From the NCBI GenBank assembly GCA_947470895.1, contig CANIVF010000004.1, forward strand, positions 1 to 64,000: a stretch of 64,000 bases of DNA, in the 5' to 3' direction. Positions 18,157 to 25,563 of the stretch are shown one piece after another (within the stretch, counting starts at the first letter, position 1; every line of letters begins with the position of its first letter). The notes under the pieces were generated by a model, which was given only the letters and a program-made list of their open reading frames with translations, did no database searches and had not been told where the DNA came from. The translations under genes were made by a program, and so were the position numbers. The DNA comes from Bacteroidota bacterium (GTDB taxonomy: Bacteria; Bacteroidota; Bacteroidia; Cytophagales; Cyclobacteriaceae).

Positions 18157-18837
18157 ATGAATACCAGGGAAAACAAGTTAATATACGCACGACTAAAAAA
18201 GAGAAACGTACCATTTAAACATGTGTGCGAAGTGGGAGTATACTTGCCAGAAACATCTAACATTATCGATTTTATAAAAGACGGTGTAAAAGCAACGCTG
18301 GTAGAAGCTGATCCGGACACGGTGAAAAAGATTAATGAATATTTTTCGGGATACTCCATAAAAGTGTGGCCTGTTGCTGTTTGGGATGAAAGTGGTGTAA
18401 TTAAATTGTCAAAGGCAGCAGCGTCAACTTTTGTCACGCAATTGCCATCAAGCCCAGCGATTGTGAATGATCAATATAAAGTGAGTGAAGAGAATACCTT
18501 TGAGGTGCCCTGCCTCAAGTTTTCTGAAATTGATGATGGAACCATTGATTTACTTAGCGTGGATATTGAGGGTGGTGAGTGGTATGTTATAAAACACCTG
18601 ATCAGCAGGCCTAATGTAATATCCATTGAAACTCATGGTAAGTATTACACCAATCCATTTATAAAGGAGATTGAGTCGTGGATGTTGAGTGAAAATTATG
18701 TTACCTGGTACAAAGATCTAAGCGATACAGTTTTTATTAAGAAGGACTTCCTCCAGCCAGTTTTTTCAGAAGCGCTAGGCACTCGGCTGGCTACTTTAAA
18801 ATTAAGTTGGAAAAAGTTTAAACGCATTTTCAAATAA
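18157..18837 (+). CDS. FkbM-family methyltransferase
   Basis: A 226-residue SAM-dependent enzyme of the FkbM type, which O-methylates sugars or small molecules. The SAM-binding start is seen in HVCEVGVYLPETSNIIDF, motif II acid in ATLVEADPDTVKKI, and the family signature near the end of the fold in IDLLSVDIEGGEWYVI (usual form: K/D-I-D-V-E-G-x-E). Length is at the short end of the family. It is the last gene of the run starting at 15486 and so probably methylates a sugar added by those transferases. Confidence 0.87.
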   Translation: MNTRENKLIYARLKKRNVPFKHVCEVGVYLPETSNIIDFIKDGVKATLVEADPDTVKKINEYFSGYSIKVWPVAVWDESGVIKLSKAAASTFVTQLPSSPAIVNDQYKVSEENTFEVPCLKFSEIDDGTIDLLSVDIEGGEWYVIKHLISRPNVISIETHGKYYTNPFIKEIESWMLSENYVTWYKDLSDTVFIKKDFLQPVFSEALGTRLATLKLSWKKFKRIFK

Positions 18838-18902
18838 GCCCTTATCCCCCATACACCTAAGATTGAATGCGATTTACCAGACTATTATCTCACTTCTTTT
18901 AC

Positions 18903-18910
18903 TATTTTTG
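18903..18910 (+). promoter_or_regulatory. Possible Bacteroidota -7 promoter element
   Basis: TATTTTTG fits the Bacteroidota housekeeping -7 consensus TAnnTTTG exactly and lies 11 bases before ATG 18922, which would give a very short leader. I see no convincing TTTG -33 box at the expected spacing, so this is a weak call. Confidence 0.3.
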
Positions 18911-18921
18911 ACTTTTGCACG

Positions 18922-19506
18922 ATGGAAGAAACTCCAAAACAGCACTATTCGGAAAAAGAGAAGAACGAGGTCTTCCATGGAGAGTTCCTGCCTCACATCA
19001 GCTCCATGTACAACTTTGGTTATCGCCTTACCTTAGATCGCGATGATGCCAAAGATTTAGTTCAGGATACCTATCTTAAGGCTTATCGCTTTATAGCATC
19101 ATTCCAAAAAGGAACTAATGCGAAAGCATGGCTGTTTCGGATTTTGAAAAACAGTTTTATCAATGATTACCGCAAGAAGACCAAAGAGCCTTCGAAGGTG
19201 GATTATCAGGAGGTAGAGACCTACTACAACTCAGAAGAGTTCGATCGGCAGATCACCCCTGATTTGAGAGTGGAGTCATTGAAGGATATGATTGGTGATG
19301 AAATTTCCAATGCATTAAACTCATTGGATGTTGATTTTCGCACCGTCATTATTTTATGCGATCTGGAAGGATTCAAATATGAGGAAATGGCCAAGATTCT
19401 GGATATACCGATTGGCACCGTGCGAAGCAGACTTCATCGCGCCAGGAATTTGCTCAAAGAAAAACTGACTCACTATGCAAAATCGATGGGTTACAAAAAT
19501 GTTTAG
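18922..19506 (+). CDS. ECF-type RNA polymerase sigma factor (RpoE/SigR-like)
   Basis: A 194-residue sigma factor with region 2 (YNFGYRLTLDRDDAKDLVQD, then TYLKAYRFIASF and AKAWLFRILKNSFINDYRKK) and region 4 (VIILCDLEGFKYEEMAKIL, then IPIGTVRSRLHRARNLLKE). These match the RpoE/SigR branch closely. The next gene, starting 3 bp after the stop, encodes a small Cys/His protein that is probably its anti-sigma factor, as in redox-responsive SigR/RsrA pairs. Confidence 0.95.
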   Translation: MEETPKQHYSEKEKNEVFHGEFLPHISSMYNFGYRLTLDRDDAKDLVQDTYLKAYRFIASFQKGTNAKAWLFRILKNSFINDYRKKTKEPSKVDYQEVETYYNSEEFDRQITPDLRVESLKDMIGDEISNALNSLDVDFRTVIILCDLEGFKYEEMAKILDIPIGTVRSRLHRARNLLKEKLTHYAKSMGYKNV

Positions 19507-19509
19507 CCG

Positions 19510-19779
19510 ATGACACCAAGTTCCAACCCCTTCATTCTTGCAGATGGGCGTAAACCCAACTGCATGGAAATGCTCCAATTAATTCTTGACGGAGAAGCTT
19601 CTGCAAAACAGCAGGATTATTTCAAAAGTCACATGGATACGTGCATGCCATGTTTTAAATCCTTCCATCTTGATATGTCAATAAAAGAATTAGTGAAGAC
19701 AAGATGTTGTGGTGATCAAGCTCCACAAAGTTTGGTTGACCAAATTAAGATGCAGATCAGTCAAAACAACCCTTCTTAA
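19510..19779 (+). CDS. Small zinc-finger-type anti-sigma factor
   Basis: An 89-residue soluble protein with no membrane helix. It has the ZAS-like arrangement C-x(n)-DGEA-x(n)-H-x3-C-x2-C, seen as NCMEMLQLILDGEAS and FKSHMDTCMPCF, followed by a short helical tail with a second Cys pair (RCCGDQ). In this family the Cys and His bind zinc and can respond to thiol oxidation. It directly follows the sigma gene and overlaps gmk by one base (TAATG), so its translation may be coupled to gmk. A redox role is an inference. Confidence 0.85.
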   Translation: MTPSSNPFILADGRKPNCMEMLQLILDGEASAKQQDYFKSHMDTCMPCFKSFHLDMSIKELVKTRCCGDQAPQSLVDQIKMQISQNNPS

Positions 19780-20351
19780 TGGCCGGTAAAGCACTTATTT
19801 TTTCAGCACCTTCAGGTTCAGGAAAGACCACTATTGTAAAACATTTGCTTGAAAATAATAAAGACCTGGGTTTTTCAATTTCAGCATCTACCCGCGACAG
19901 ACGCGGGCGCACGGAACAAGATGGAAAGGACTACCACTTTTTAACGCCCGAAGATTTCAAGAACAAAATTGATCACCATGAATTTATCGAATGGGAGGAG
20001 GTTTATGCTGGTAATTTCTATGGAACACTGAAAACAGAAATTGAACGCATCTGGAACGAAGGCAAAAATGTAATTTTTGATGTGGATGTAAAAGGCGGTA
20101 TTAACCTAAAGAAATATTTTGGAGACAAAGCTTTGGCGATTTTTGTAAAAGTGCCTTCCATCGAAGTTTTAAAAGAGAGATTACAGGAGCGAGGAACCGA
20201 AAGCGAGGAAAGTCTGTCGCGCAGGTTATTCAAAGCAAAGTTTGAAATGACTTTTGCCGATAAATTTGATGTGGTGCTGGTGAATGAAGAGTTGAAGACA
20301 TCGCTGAAGGAAGCTCAAAAACTGTACGAGCAGTTTAAGGCACAACCTTAA
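19779..20351 (+). CDS. gmk: Guanylate kinase
   Basis: A 190-residue cytosolic enzyme that phosphorylates GMP to GDP using ATP. The P-loop is near the N-terminus (IFSAPSGSGKTTIVKHLL), followed by the GMP-binding stretch SISASTRDRRGRTEQDGKDY and HEFIEWEEVYAGNFYGT, and then NVIFDVDVKGGINLK and the lid-arginine region ERLQERGTESEESLSRRL. Length is normal. The start overlaps the anti-sigma stop and the stop overlaps nadD, each by one base. Confidence 0.97.
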   Translation: MAGKALIFSAPSGSGKTTIVKHLLENNKDLGFSISASTRDRRGRTEQDGKDYHFLTPEDFKNKIDHHEFIEWEEVYAGNFYGTLKTEIERIWNEGKNVIFDVDVKGGINLKKYFGDKALAIFVKVPSIEVLKERLQERGTESEESLSRRLFKAKFEMTFADKFDVVLVNEELKTSLKEAQKLYEQFKAQP

Positions 20352-20935
20352 TGAATACAAATCAGAAAATCGGTCTCTTCTTCGGGTCGTTCAATCCGAT
20401 TCACACCGGGCACATGATTATCGCTAATATCATGGCCGAAAATACTGATTTGAATAAAGTCTGGTTTGTAGTTTCCCCTCAAAACCCATTCAAGCCCAGT
20501 AAAGGACTGTTGCACGAATTTGATCGCTACGACATGGTAAAGGCTGCCATTGCAGATCATTACAAACTGGAAGTTTCTGATGTTGAATTTAGCCTACCTA
20601 AGCCAAGTTTTACCATACATACTCTGGCATACCTTACCGAAAAATTTCCCAGCAAGGAGTTTAAAGTTATTATAGGCGAAGACAACCTCGAGACTTTTGT
20701 CAAGTGGAAGAATCACGAACAGATTTTGGACCAGTTCGGATTATATGTTTATCCCAGGCCGCATGTAACAAATTCAGAATTGAAACGTCATCAAAACGTA
20801 AAAATGATTGAGGCTCCGCTGTTGGACATATCGGCTACTTATGTCAGGAATTGCATAAGGAACAATAAGTCTATCCGCTACCTCGTTCCAGAACCGGTAG
20901 AACAATTGATTCGGCTAAAGCATTTTTATCTGTAA
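20351..20935 (+). CDS. nadD: Nicotinate-nucleotide adenylyltransferase
   Basis: A 194-residue enzyme of NAD synthesis that adenylates nicotinate mononucleotide. The nucleotidyltransferase HxGH motif is seen in IGLFFGSFNPIHTGHMIIAN, and the second motif in ISATYVRNCIRNNKSIRYLV (ISxTxxR). NadD-type contacts in FVVSPQNPFKPSKGLL and VIIGEDNLETFVKWKN are also clear. It overlaps gmk by one base and is probably translated with it. Confidence 0.96.
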   Translation: MNTNQKIGLFFGSFNPIHTGHMIIANIMAENTDLNKVWFVVSPQNPFKPSKGLLHEFDRYDMVKAAIADHYKLEVSDVEFSLPKPSFTIHTLAYLTEKFPSKEFKVIIGEDNLETFVKWKNHEQILDQFGLYVYPRPHVTNSELKRHQNVKMIEAPLLDISATYVRNCIRNNKSIRYLVPEPVEQLIRLKHFYL

Positions 20936-20978
20936 TTTATTTTTGAGAATTACAACTTCGGTCAGCTTCCTGACGTCT

Positions 20979-23624
20979 ATGAGGATAATGAGATTTATTT
21001 TACTCCTGAGTTTATTCATTTCTGCTTCTGCTTCTGCCTCGCTCCATGCAGGCGGTATTCGCGGAACAATAAAAGCGGATGATGGTTCACCATTGGCTTT
21101 CGCCTCCATTTTTGTTAAACAAACGGGCACGGGCAGCGCCACCGATTTCGAAGGGAAGTACGAAGTTATTCTGCCTTCCGGACGCTATGATGTTCTGTTC
21201 CAGTATTTGGGATATGAATCGGTAAGCCGTGTGGTAGACGTAGGTGACAATTTTATCGAAATCAATCTTACGATGAAAACACACGTCATGATGTTGCAAA
21301 ATGTAGTGGTCAGGGCTGGTAACGAAGACCCGGCATATACCATTATGCGAAAGGCTATGTCAAAAGCTAAGTATCACACACAACAAGTTGACCAATATTC
21401 TGCGAAGGTTTATATCAAGGGAAAAGGTCAGCTAAAGGATTTTCCGTGGTTGGCGAAGAAGACCCTTGAAAAGGAGGGGATCACCAAAGACCGTGTTTTT
21501 ATTTCTGAGTCCGTAAGTGAAATCAAATACACAAGGCCAAATAAGTTTGAGGAAAAAGTGATCGCAGTGTATAGCAATGGTGGTAATAAAAACACCGCTC
21601 CTAATGCTTATGTATTTGGAAGTTTCTACCAACCTGAAATTGCTGAAACGGTTTCTCCGCTTTCGCCAAAATCGTTTTCTTATTACCGGTTTGAATATCT
21701 CGGATCATTCAAAGATCAAAAGTATGAGATCAGTAAAATTAAAGTAACACCTCGCTCGCGTGGCGATAATGTTTTTGAGGGCATGATCTATATCGTGGAG
21801 GACTGGTGGAGCATACACAGTTTGGAAATGAAAGCCAGCAAGATGGGAGTCCATTTTAATATCAAGCAATTATATAATCCTATTGAAGACAAAGCGTGGC
21901 TGCCGGTGGCTCAGCAATTTGTTGTAGATGGTAAAGTGTTCGGGTTTGAGTTTGAAGGACAATACCTGGCCACTGTGAAGGAATATAAGATTAAACTAAA
22001 TCCTGAACTGATTGTAGAGATGACGGTCGTTGACGAAAAGGTTCAAAAGGAGGAGGCGAAAAAAGTAGAGCAGAAGTTCAGCAAGAAAAATCAGGAATTG
22101 CAGCAACGACTTAATGAGGGTAAGGAGATAACGAGTAAAGAACTCAATCAGCTCGTGAAGGAATATGAAAAGGCGGAGATCAAGGAGCAAAAAGAGCCAG
22201 ATGTCATTATGGAAACTAATTACACCGTTGATTCGCTGGCCTACAAAAAAGATTCAACGTTTTGGGTGGACATGCGCCCTACACCACTGAGTAAAGAAGA
22301 GGAGCGGGGTTATCATGTTAACGATAGTATCACGGAAGTAGAAAAAAAACGTGACGAGGGTGATACACTACGATCATCAAAAAAAGGAAAGAAGGGATTT
22401 CAGGTGTTTGATATCGTAACCGGTGATACGTATAAGATGGGCAAGACATCGGACTTTCGAATACATATGCCCTATGGCGGATTCAACACGGTGGAAGGAT
22501 TCAATCTGATCTATCGTGTGAGCTTCTATAAGAGGTGGGTAAAGCGAGATACACTAGATAGAAGTAGGAAACCTGAGACTTCGCGCTTGGAGATTAGTCC
22601 CATTGCACGCTATGCTTTTTCGCGTGAATTGTTAACGGGTAAACTTAGGGTAGATTATCGATTCAAAAATCAACGACTCACTCTGGAGAGCGGTCGATAC
22701 GTGGAGCAGTTTAATTCAGGAGTTCCTGTTCATCCCATCATCAACACATTTTCATCGTTGCTGTTGGGTAACAACTGGATGAAGCTATATGAGCGTAATT
22801 TTGTTGACTTGAATTATTCCATCCGTTTCAATGATAGATACACTTTTAGAACCAATTGGACATGGGCCAGACGATCGGAGTTATTCAACACCACAGACTA
22901 TACCCTCTTTAAGACAAGTAAAGAAAATTATACACTTAACGCTCCGGTAAATTCTGAATTACTATCCACTAGTTTTGATCCAAACAGCGCGTTTATAGGA
23001 TCTGTAACTTTTGAAGCAAGACCTTGGCAAAAGTATCGTATTCGGAATGGAAATAAATCGCGGGTGGAAGGTTCATCGCCACTAATAACTTTTAATTATC
23101 GGAAAGGTATAAGAGGGGTAGCCGATAGCGAAGTTGATTTTGATCAGGTTCAGGTTGGGTTTAAACACATGGTGAAGATGGGAATCCGTGGAAATCTGGA
23201 TGTGGCATTCCAGGCAGGTAAGTTTCTCAACAAAGACAACATGTATTTTATGGACTACAAGCATTTCAATGGTAATCGTACCTATTTCATTACATCCGAT
23301 CCTGTGGGTAGTTTCAGGCTTCTGGACTATTATCAAAACAGCACAGCTGACCAATATTTTTCGGCCAACATGCATTATCATTTTCGTAAATTTTTAGTCA
23401 CACGAATACCAAAAGTGCGGATGCTTGGAGTTACGGAAAATGTTTTCCTGAATTACCTGGCCACCCCATCATCTCAAAATTATACTGAAGTGGGTTATGG
23501 TCTTGAAGGTATTCTTCGCATTTTCCGCTTGGAATTTGCTGCTGCTTTCCGCGATGGCAGGTATGTTGAAAATGGTTTACGTGTAGGAATTGCGACCAGC
23601 GTGACAATTAATTTTAATGATTAA
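20979..23624 (+). CDS. DUF5686 outer-membrane protein with carboxypeptidase-D-like N-terminus
   Basis: I chose ATG 20979 (881 residues). A TTG at 20943 would place extra residues before the signal peptide MRFILLLSLFISASASASL; ATG 20988 is also possible. After the signal come a carboxypeptidase-D-like module (GTIKADDGSPLAFASIFVKQ), the DUF5686 region (EDPAYTIMRKAMSKAKYHTQ), a Lys/Glu-rich probably helical insertion at roughly residues 350-405, and a C-terminal part rich in aromatic beta strands (GYGLEGILRIFRLEFAAAF). This order is typical of a Bacteroidota outer-membrane beta-barrel family of unknown function. It follows nadD by 43 bp. Confidence 0.88.
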   Translation: MRIMRFILLLSLFISASASASLHAGGIRGTIKADDGSPLAFASIFVKQTGTGSATDFEGKYEVILPSGRYDVLFQYLGYESVSRVVDVGDNFIEINLTMKTHVMMLQNVVVRAGNEDPAYTIMRKAMSKAKYHTQQVDQYSAKVYIKGKGQLKDFPWLAKKTLEKEGITKDRVFISESVSEIKYTRPNKFEEKVIAVYSNGGNKNTAPNAYVFGSFYQPEIAETVSPLSPKSFSYYRFEYLGSFKDQKYEISKIKVTPRSRGDNVFEGMIYIVEDWWSIHSLEMKASKMGVHFNIKQLYNPIEDKAWLPVAQQFVVDGKVFGFEFEGQYLATVKEYKIKLNPELIVEMTVVDEKVQKEEAKKVEQKFSKKNQELQQRLNEGKEITSKELNQLVKEYEKAEIKEQKEPDVIMETNYTVDSLAYKKDSTFWVDMRPTPLSKEEERGYHVNDSITEVEKKRDEGDTLRSSKKGKKGFQVFDIVTGDTYKMGKTSDFRIHMPYGGFNTVEGFNLIYRVSFYKRWVKRDTLDRSRKPETSRLEISPIARYAFSRELLTGKLRVDYRFKNQRLTLESGRYVEQFNSGVPVHPIINTFSSLLLGNNWMKLYERNFVDLNYSIRFNDRYTFRTNWTWARRSELFNTTDYTLFKTSKENYTLNAPVNSELLSTSFDPNSAFIGSVTFEARPWQKYRIRNGNKSRVEGSSPLITFNYRKGIRGVADSEVDFDQVQVGFKHMVKMGIRGNLDVAFQAGKFLNKDNMYFMDYKHFNGNRTYFITSDPVGSFRLLDYYQNSTADQYFSANMHYHFRKFLVTRIPKVRMLGVTENVFLNYLATPSSQNYTEVGYGLEGILRIFRLEFAAAFRDGRYVENGLRVGIATSVTINFND

Positions 23625-23645
23625 GCCGGTCATGGTTAGTTAACC

Positions 23646-23678
23646 TGATCATCGTTCGCGAAATTTGAACGATGATCA
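23646..23678 (+). promoter_or_regulatory. 12-bp inverted repeat covering the mnmH start codon
   Basis: TGATCATCGTTC (23646-23657) pairs perfectly with GAACGATGATCA (23667-23678) around a nine-base loop. The mnmH ATG (23672-23674) lies inside the second arm. There is no T-run after it, so a rho-independent terminator for the DUF5686 gene is less likely than an RNA hairpin that could hide the start. The regulatory role is an inference. Confidence 0.45.
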
Positions 23679-24685
23679 TCTCCATTGAAGATTTCCTTTC
23701 GTTACGTAAGCAACTATCCGTTATTGATGTGCGTTCTCAGGGTGAATTTCAAGACGGTCATATCCGGAATGCGATCAATATTCCATTGCTAAATAATGAA
23801 GAACGTGTGCAGGTAGGTACAGATTATAAGCAGAAGGGACAGAGAGAAGCTATCAAAACTGGGTTTAGATTGGTTGGCCCGAGGCTGTTGGATATTGTAA
23901 ATGAAGCCGAGCAGGTTGCTCAGGGATCAGAATTGCTCGTGCATTGCTGGCGCGGTGGTATGCGCTCGAATAACTTTAGCCAGTTTGTAAGTATGGCGGG
24001 TGTAAAGTCGCATACCTTGAAGGGCGGCTATAAAGAATATAGGAGCAGGTCTTTAGAGTCCTTCAAAAAACCCTTTCAGGTCATTTTGCTGACAGGCTGC
24101 ACCGGGAGCGGAAAAAGTGAAATACTAAGAGCGTTAAAAGAACATGGTGAGCAAGTTCTCGATCTGGAAGATTTAGCTTGCCACAAGGGTTCGGCATTTG
24201 GAGGTTTATTAATGCCGCCTCAACCCACATCCGAACAATTTCAAAACGAATTGTTTGAGGAGATATTAACACTTGATCTTTCTAAACGAGTTTGGGTGGA
24301 GGACGAATCCATAGCGATTGGGAAAATATTTCTACCCGCAGATTTCTGGAAAACAATGCATCAAAGTCCTTTGGTACAAATGGAGGTTTCAAAAGAAATT
24401 CGTATTCAGCGATTGGTAAATGAGTATGGACCCGCTGACCGTGAAGCGTTTTTAGAGATTATGGGTAAAATTGTGAAACGACTTGGTGGACAGCACTATA
24501 ATACGGCCAAAGAAAAACTTCTTCAAGGCGATATGGCTGCTACCATTGATATACTGCTCACCTACTACGACAAAGCATATTTGCAAAGTATCGATAAGAG
24601 AAGGGATAAGGTTAAACTTGCTCTTCCCTGGAATGGAGAAAGTGTGCAGGATTGCATCAGGGAAATCCTTGATCAGATTAAATGA
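23672..24685 (+). CDS. mnmH: tRNA 2-selenouridine synthase
   Basis: A 337-residue MnmH (SelU/YbbB) enzyme that replaces sulfur by selenium at the wobble uridine of certain tRNAs, using selenophosphate. The N-terminal rhodanese domain has SVIDVRSQGEFQDGHIRNAI and the active-site loop HCWRGGMRS with Cys92. The P-loop of the C-terminal domain is GCTGSGKS (142-149), followed by VLDLEDLACHKGSAFG and VWVEDESIAIGKIFLP, all typical. Its selenium donor SelD is encoded at 50133 in this window. A hairpin overlaps the start codon. Confidence 0.96.
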   Translation: MIISIEDFLSLRKQLSVIDVRSQGEFQDGHIRNAINIPLLNNEERVQVGTDYKQKGQREAIKTGFRLVGPRLLDIVNEAEQVAQGSELLVHCWRGGMRSNNFSQFVSMAGVKSHTLKGGYKEYRSRSLESFKKPFQVILLTGCTGSGKSEILRALKEHGEQVLDLEDLACHKGSAFGGLLMPPQPTSEQFQNELFEEILTLDLSKRVWVEDESIAIGKIFLPADFWKTMHQSPLVQMEVSKEIRIQRLVNEYGPADREAFLEIMGKIVKRLGGQHYNTAKEKLLQGDMAATIDILLTYYDKAYLQSIDKRRDKVKLALPWNGESVQDCIREILDQIK

Positions 24686-24725
24686 TGATTTGTTCGTTGA
24701 TTGGAACCATCAACGAACAAATCAT
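24685..24725. terminator. Perfect 17-bp inverted repeat between convergent genes
   Basis: ATGATTTGTTCGTTGAT (24685-24701) and its exact reverse complement (24709-24725) flank a seven-base loop. The first base is the last base of the mnmH stop codon, and the small - strand ORF ends at 24737. The position between two convergent genes fits a bidirectional terminator, although no long T-run follows on either strand. Confidence 0.65.
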
Positions 24726-24736
24726 ATTCAAATTAA

Positions 24737-24883
24737 TCAGGCTAAACTAAAGATGGCAATTAGGGCAGTGTAGAAGAGAGCCATAACAGTTATAACTCCG
24801 AAAGATCTGGCTCGCTCAAAATACTGACTAATAAGGTCATTGGATTCAGTGTCAACTATAGACGTAGCTTTACTTTTTTCCAT
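24737..24883 (-). CDS. Small single-helix membrane protein (48 residues)
   Basis: Reading the - strand from ATG at 24883 gives 48 residues: a polar N-terminal half with SNDLISQYFERARSFG and a hydrophobic C-terminal helix VITVMALFYTALIAIFSLA. I do not recognise the family. The amphipathic-then-hydrophobic layout, a proper start and a perfect inverted repeat just beyond its stop suggest a real small gene. It could be a small regulatory or stress membrane peptide, but nothing in the sequence names its role. Convergent with mnmH. Confidence 0.5.
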   Translation of the reverse strand: MEKSKATSIVDTESNDLISQYFERARSFGVITVMALFYTALIAIFSLA

Positions 24884-25563
24884 GATTTTTATTGTTTTCA
24901 ATAATTTATGGTTCAAAGAAATGGAAAAAATATATCTAAAGACTTGCTAAATCGATGATTAACCTATTGACGTAAGATTTTCGCGCATTTTGTCGTTAAA
25001 GTATATTTTCACACAACTAAGCACCATTAACAGCGACTTTAAAGAATTTCTAAATGCCTTTTTTATGGTTTTCATTCCCAAAATAAGAAGTAAGTTTCTG
25101 TAAATCATTGTTTTATGTCGGATTTAGACCGAAGTTGTAGTGGCATAAAATTTCCGACAGGGTTGCATTCACACTAAAAAATGCCTCAAATGGAAAATAA
25201 CCTATCTTCTAAATTAGTCAAGCAACCGATCTCCTTGCTTACTTCATCCAAGCAAAGTAAGATAATAGGAAGGTTTTATGTTCAATTTCCGGAAATGTTA
25301 TCGAGAAAAACAGAAGCTGAAAAAAGGATTGGACTTTATAGCAAAGACCCTTTTAAATAGTTTGCAGATTCCTTTGTTAAAAAGCATTAAAGGATTGAAA
25401 TGCAGAAGCCGGGAGTAACTTGAGTATAAAGTAAGGCCCGTGAAAGGGATATTATGTTAACAGAGATTAAATTAATGTAATATGTTTAAGAGAAGTAAAC
25501 TTAAAACGCTAGTTTTATGAACACTTGTTGACAAACTGAATTTTGACTAAAATTCCAAAAAAG
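24884..25563. other. Long intergenic region before the giant secreted protein
   Basis: About 680 AT-rich bases upstream of the T9SS protein gene. Apart from one possible 59-residue ORF at 25181-25360, I see no coding frame, repeat or T-tailed hairpin. The region must hold the promoters for the divergent small membrane ORF and the giant gene. No exact TAnnTTTG box at a convincing distance was found. Confidence 0.5.
25181..25360 (+). CDS. Possible small protein, 59 residues
   Basis: ATG 25181 to TAG 25360 encodes 59 mostly polar residues (for example SSKQSKIIGRFYVQFPEML and RKTEAEKRIGLYSKDPFK) with balanced charge and no membrane segment. I do not recognise it. It is the only protein-like frame in a 680-base gap. 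It may equally be chance, since AT-rich gaps often contain frames of this length. Confidence 0.3.
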   Translation: MPQMENNLSSKLVKQPISLLTSSKQSKIIGRFYVQFPEMLSRKTEAEKRIGLYSKDPFK

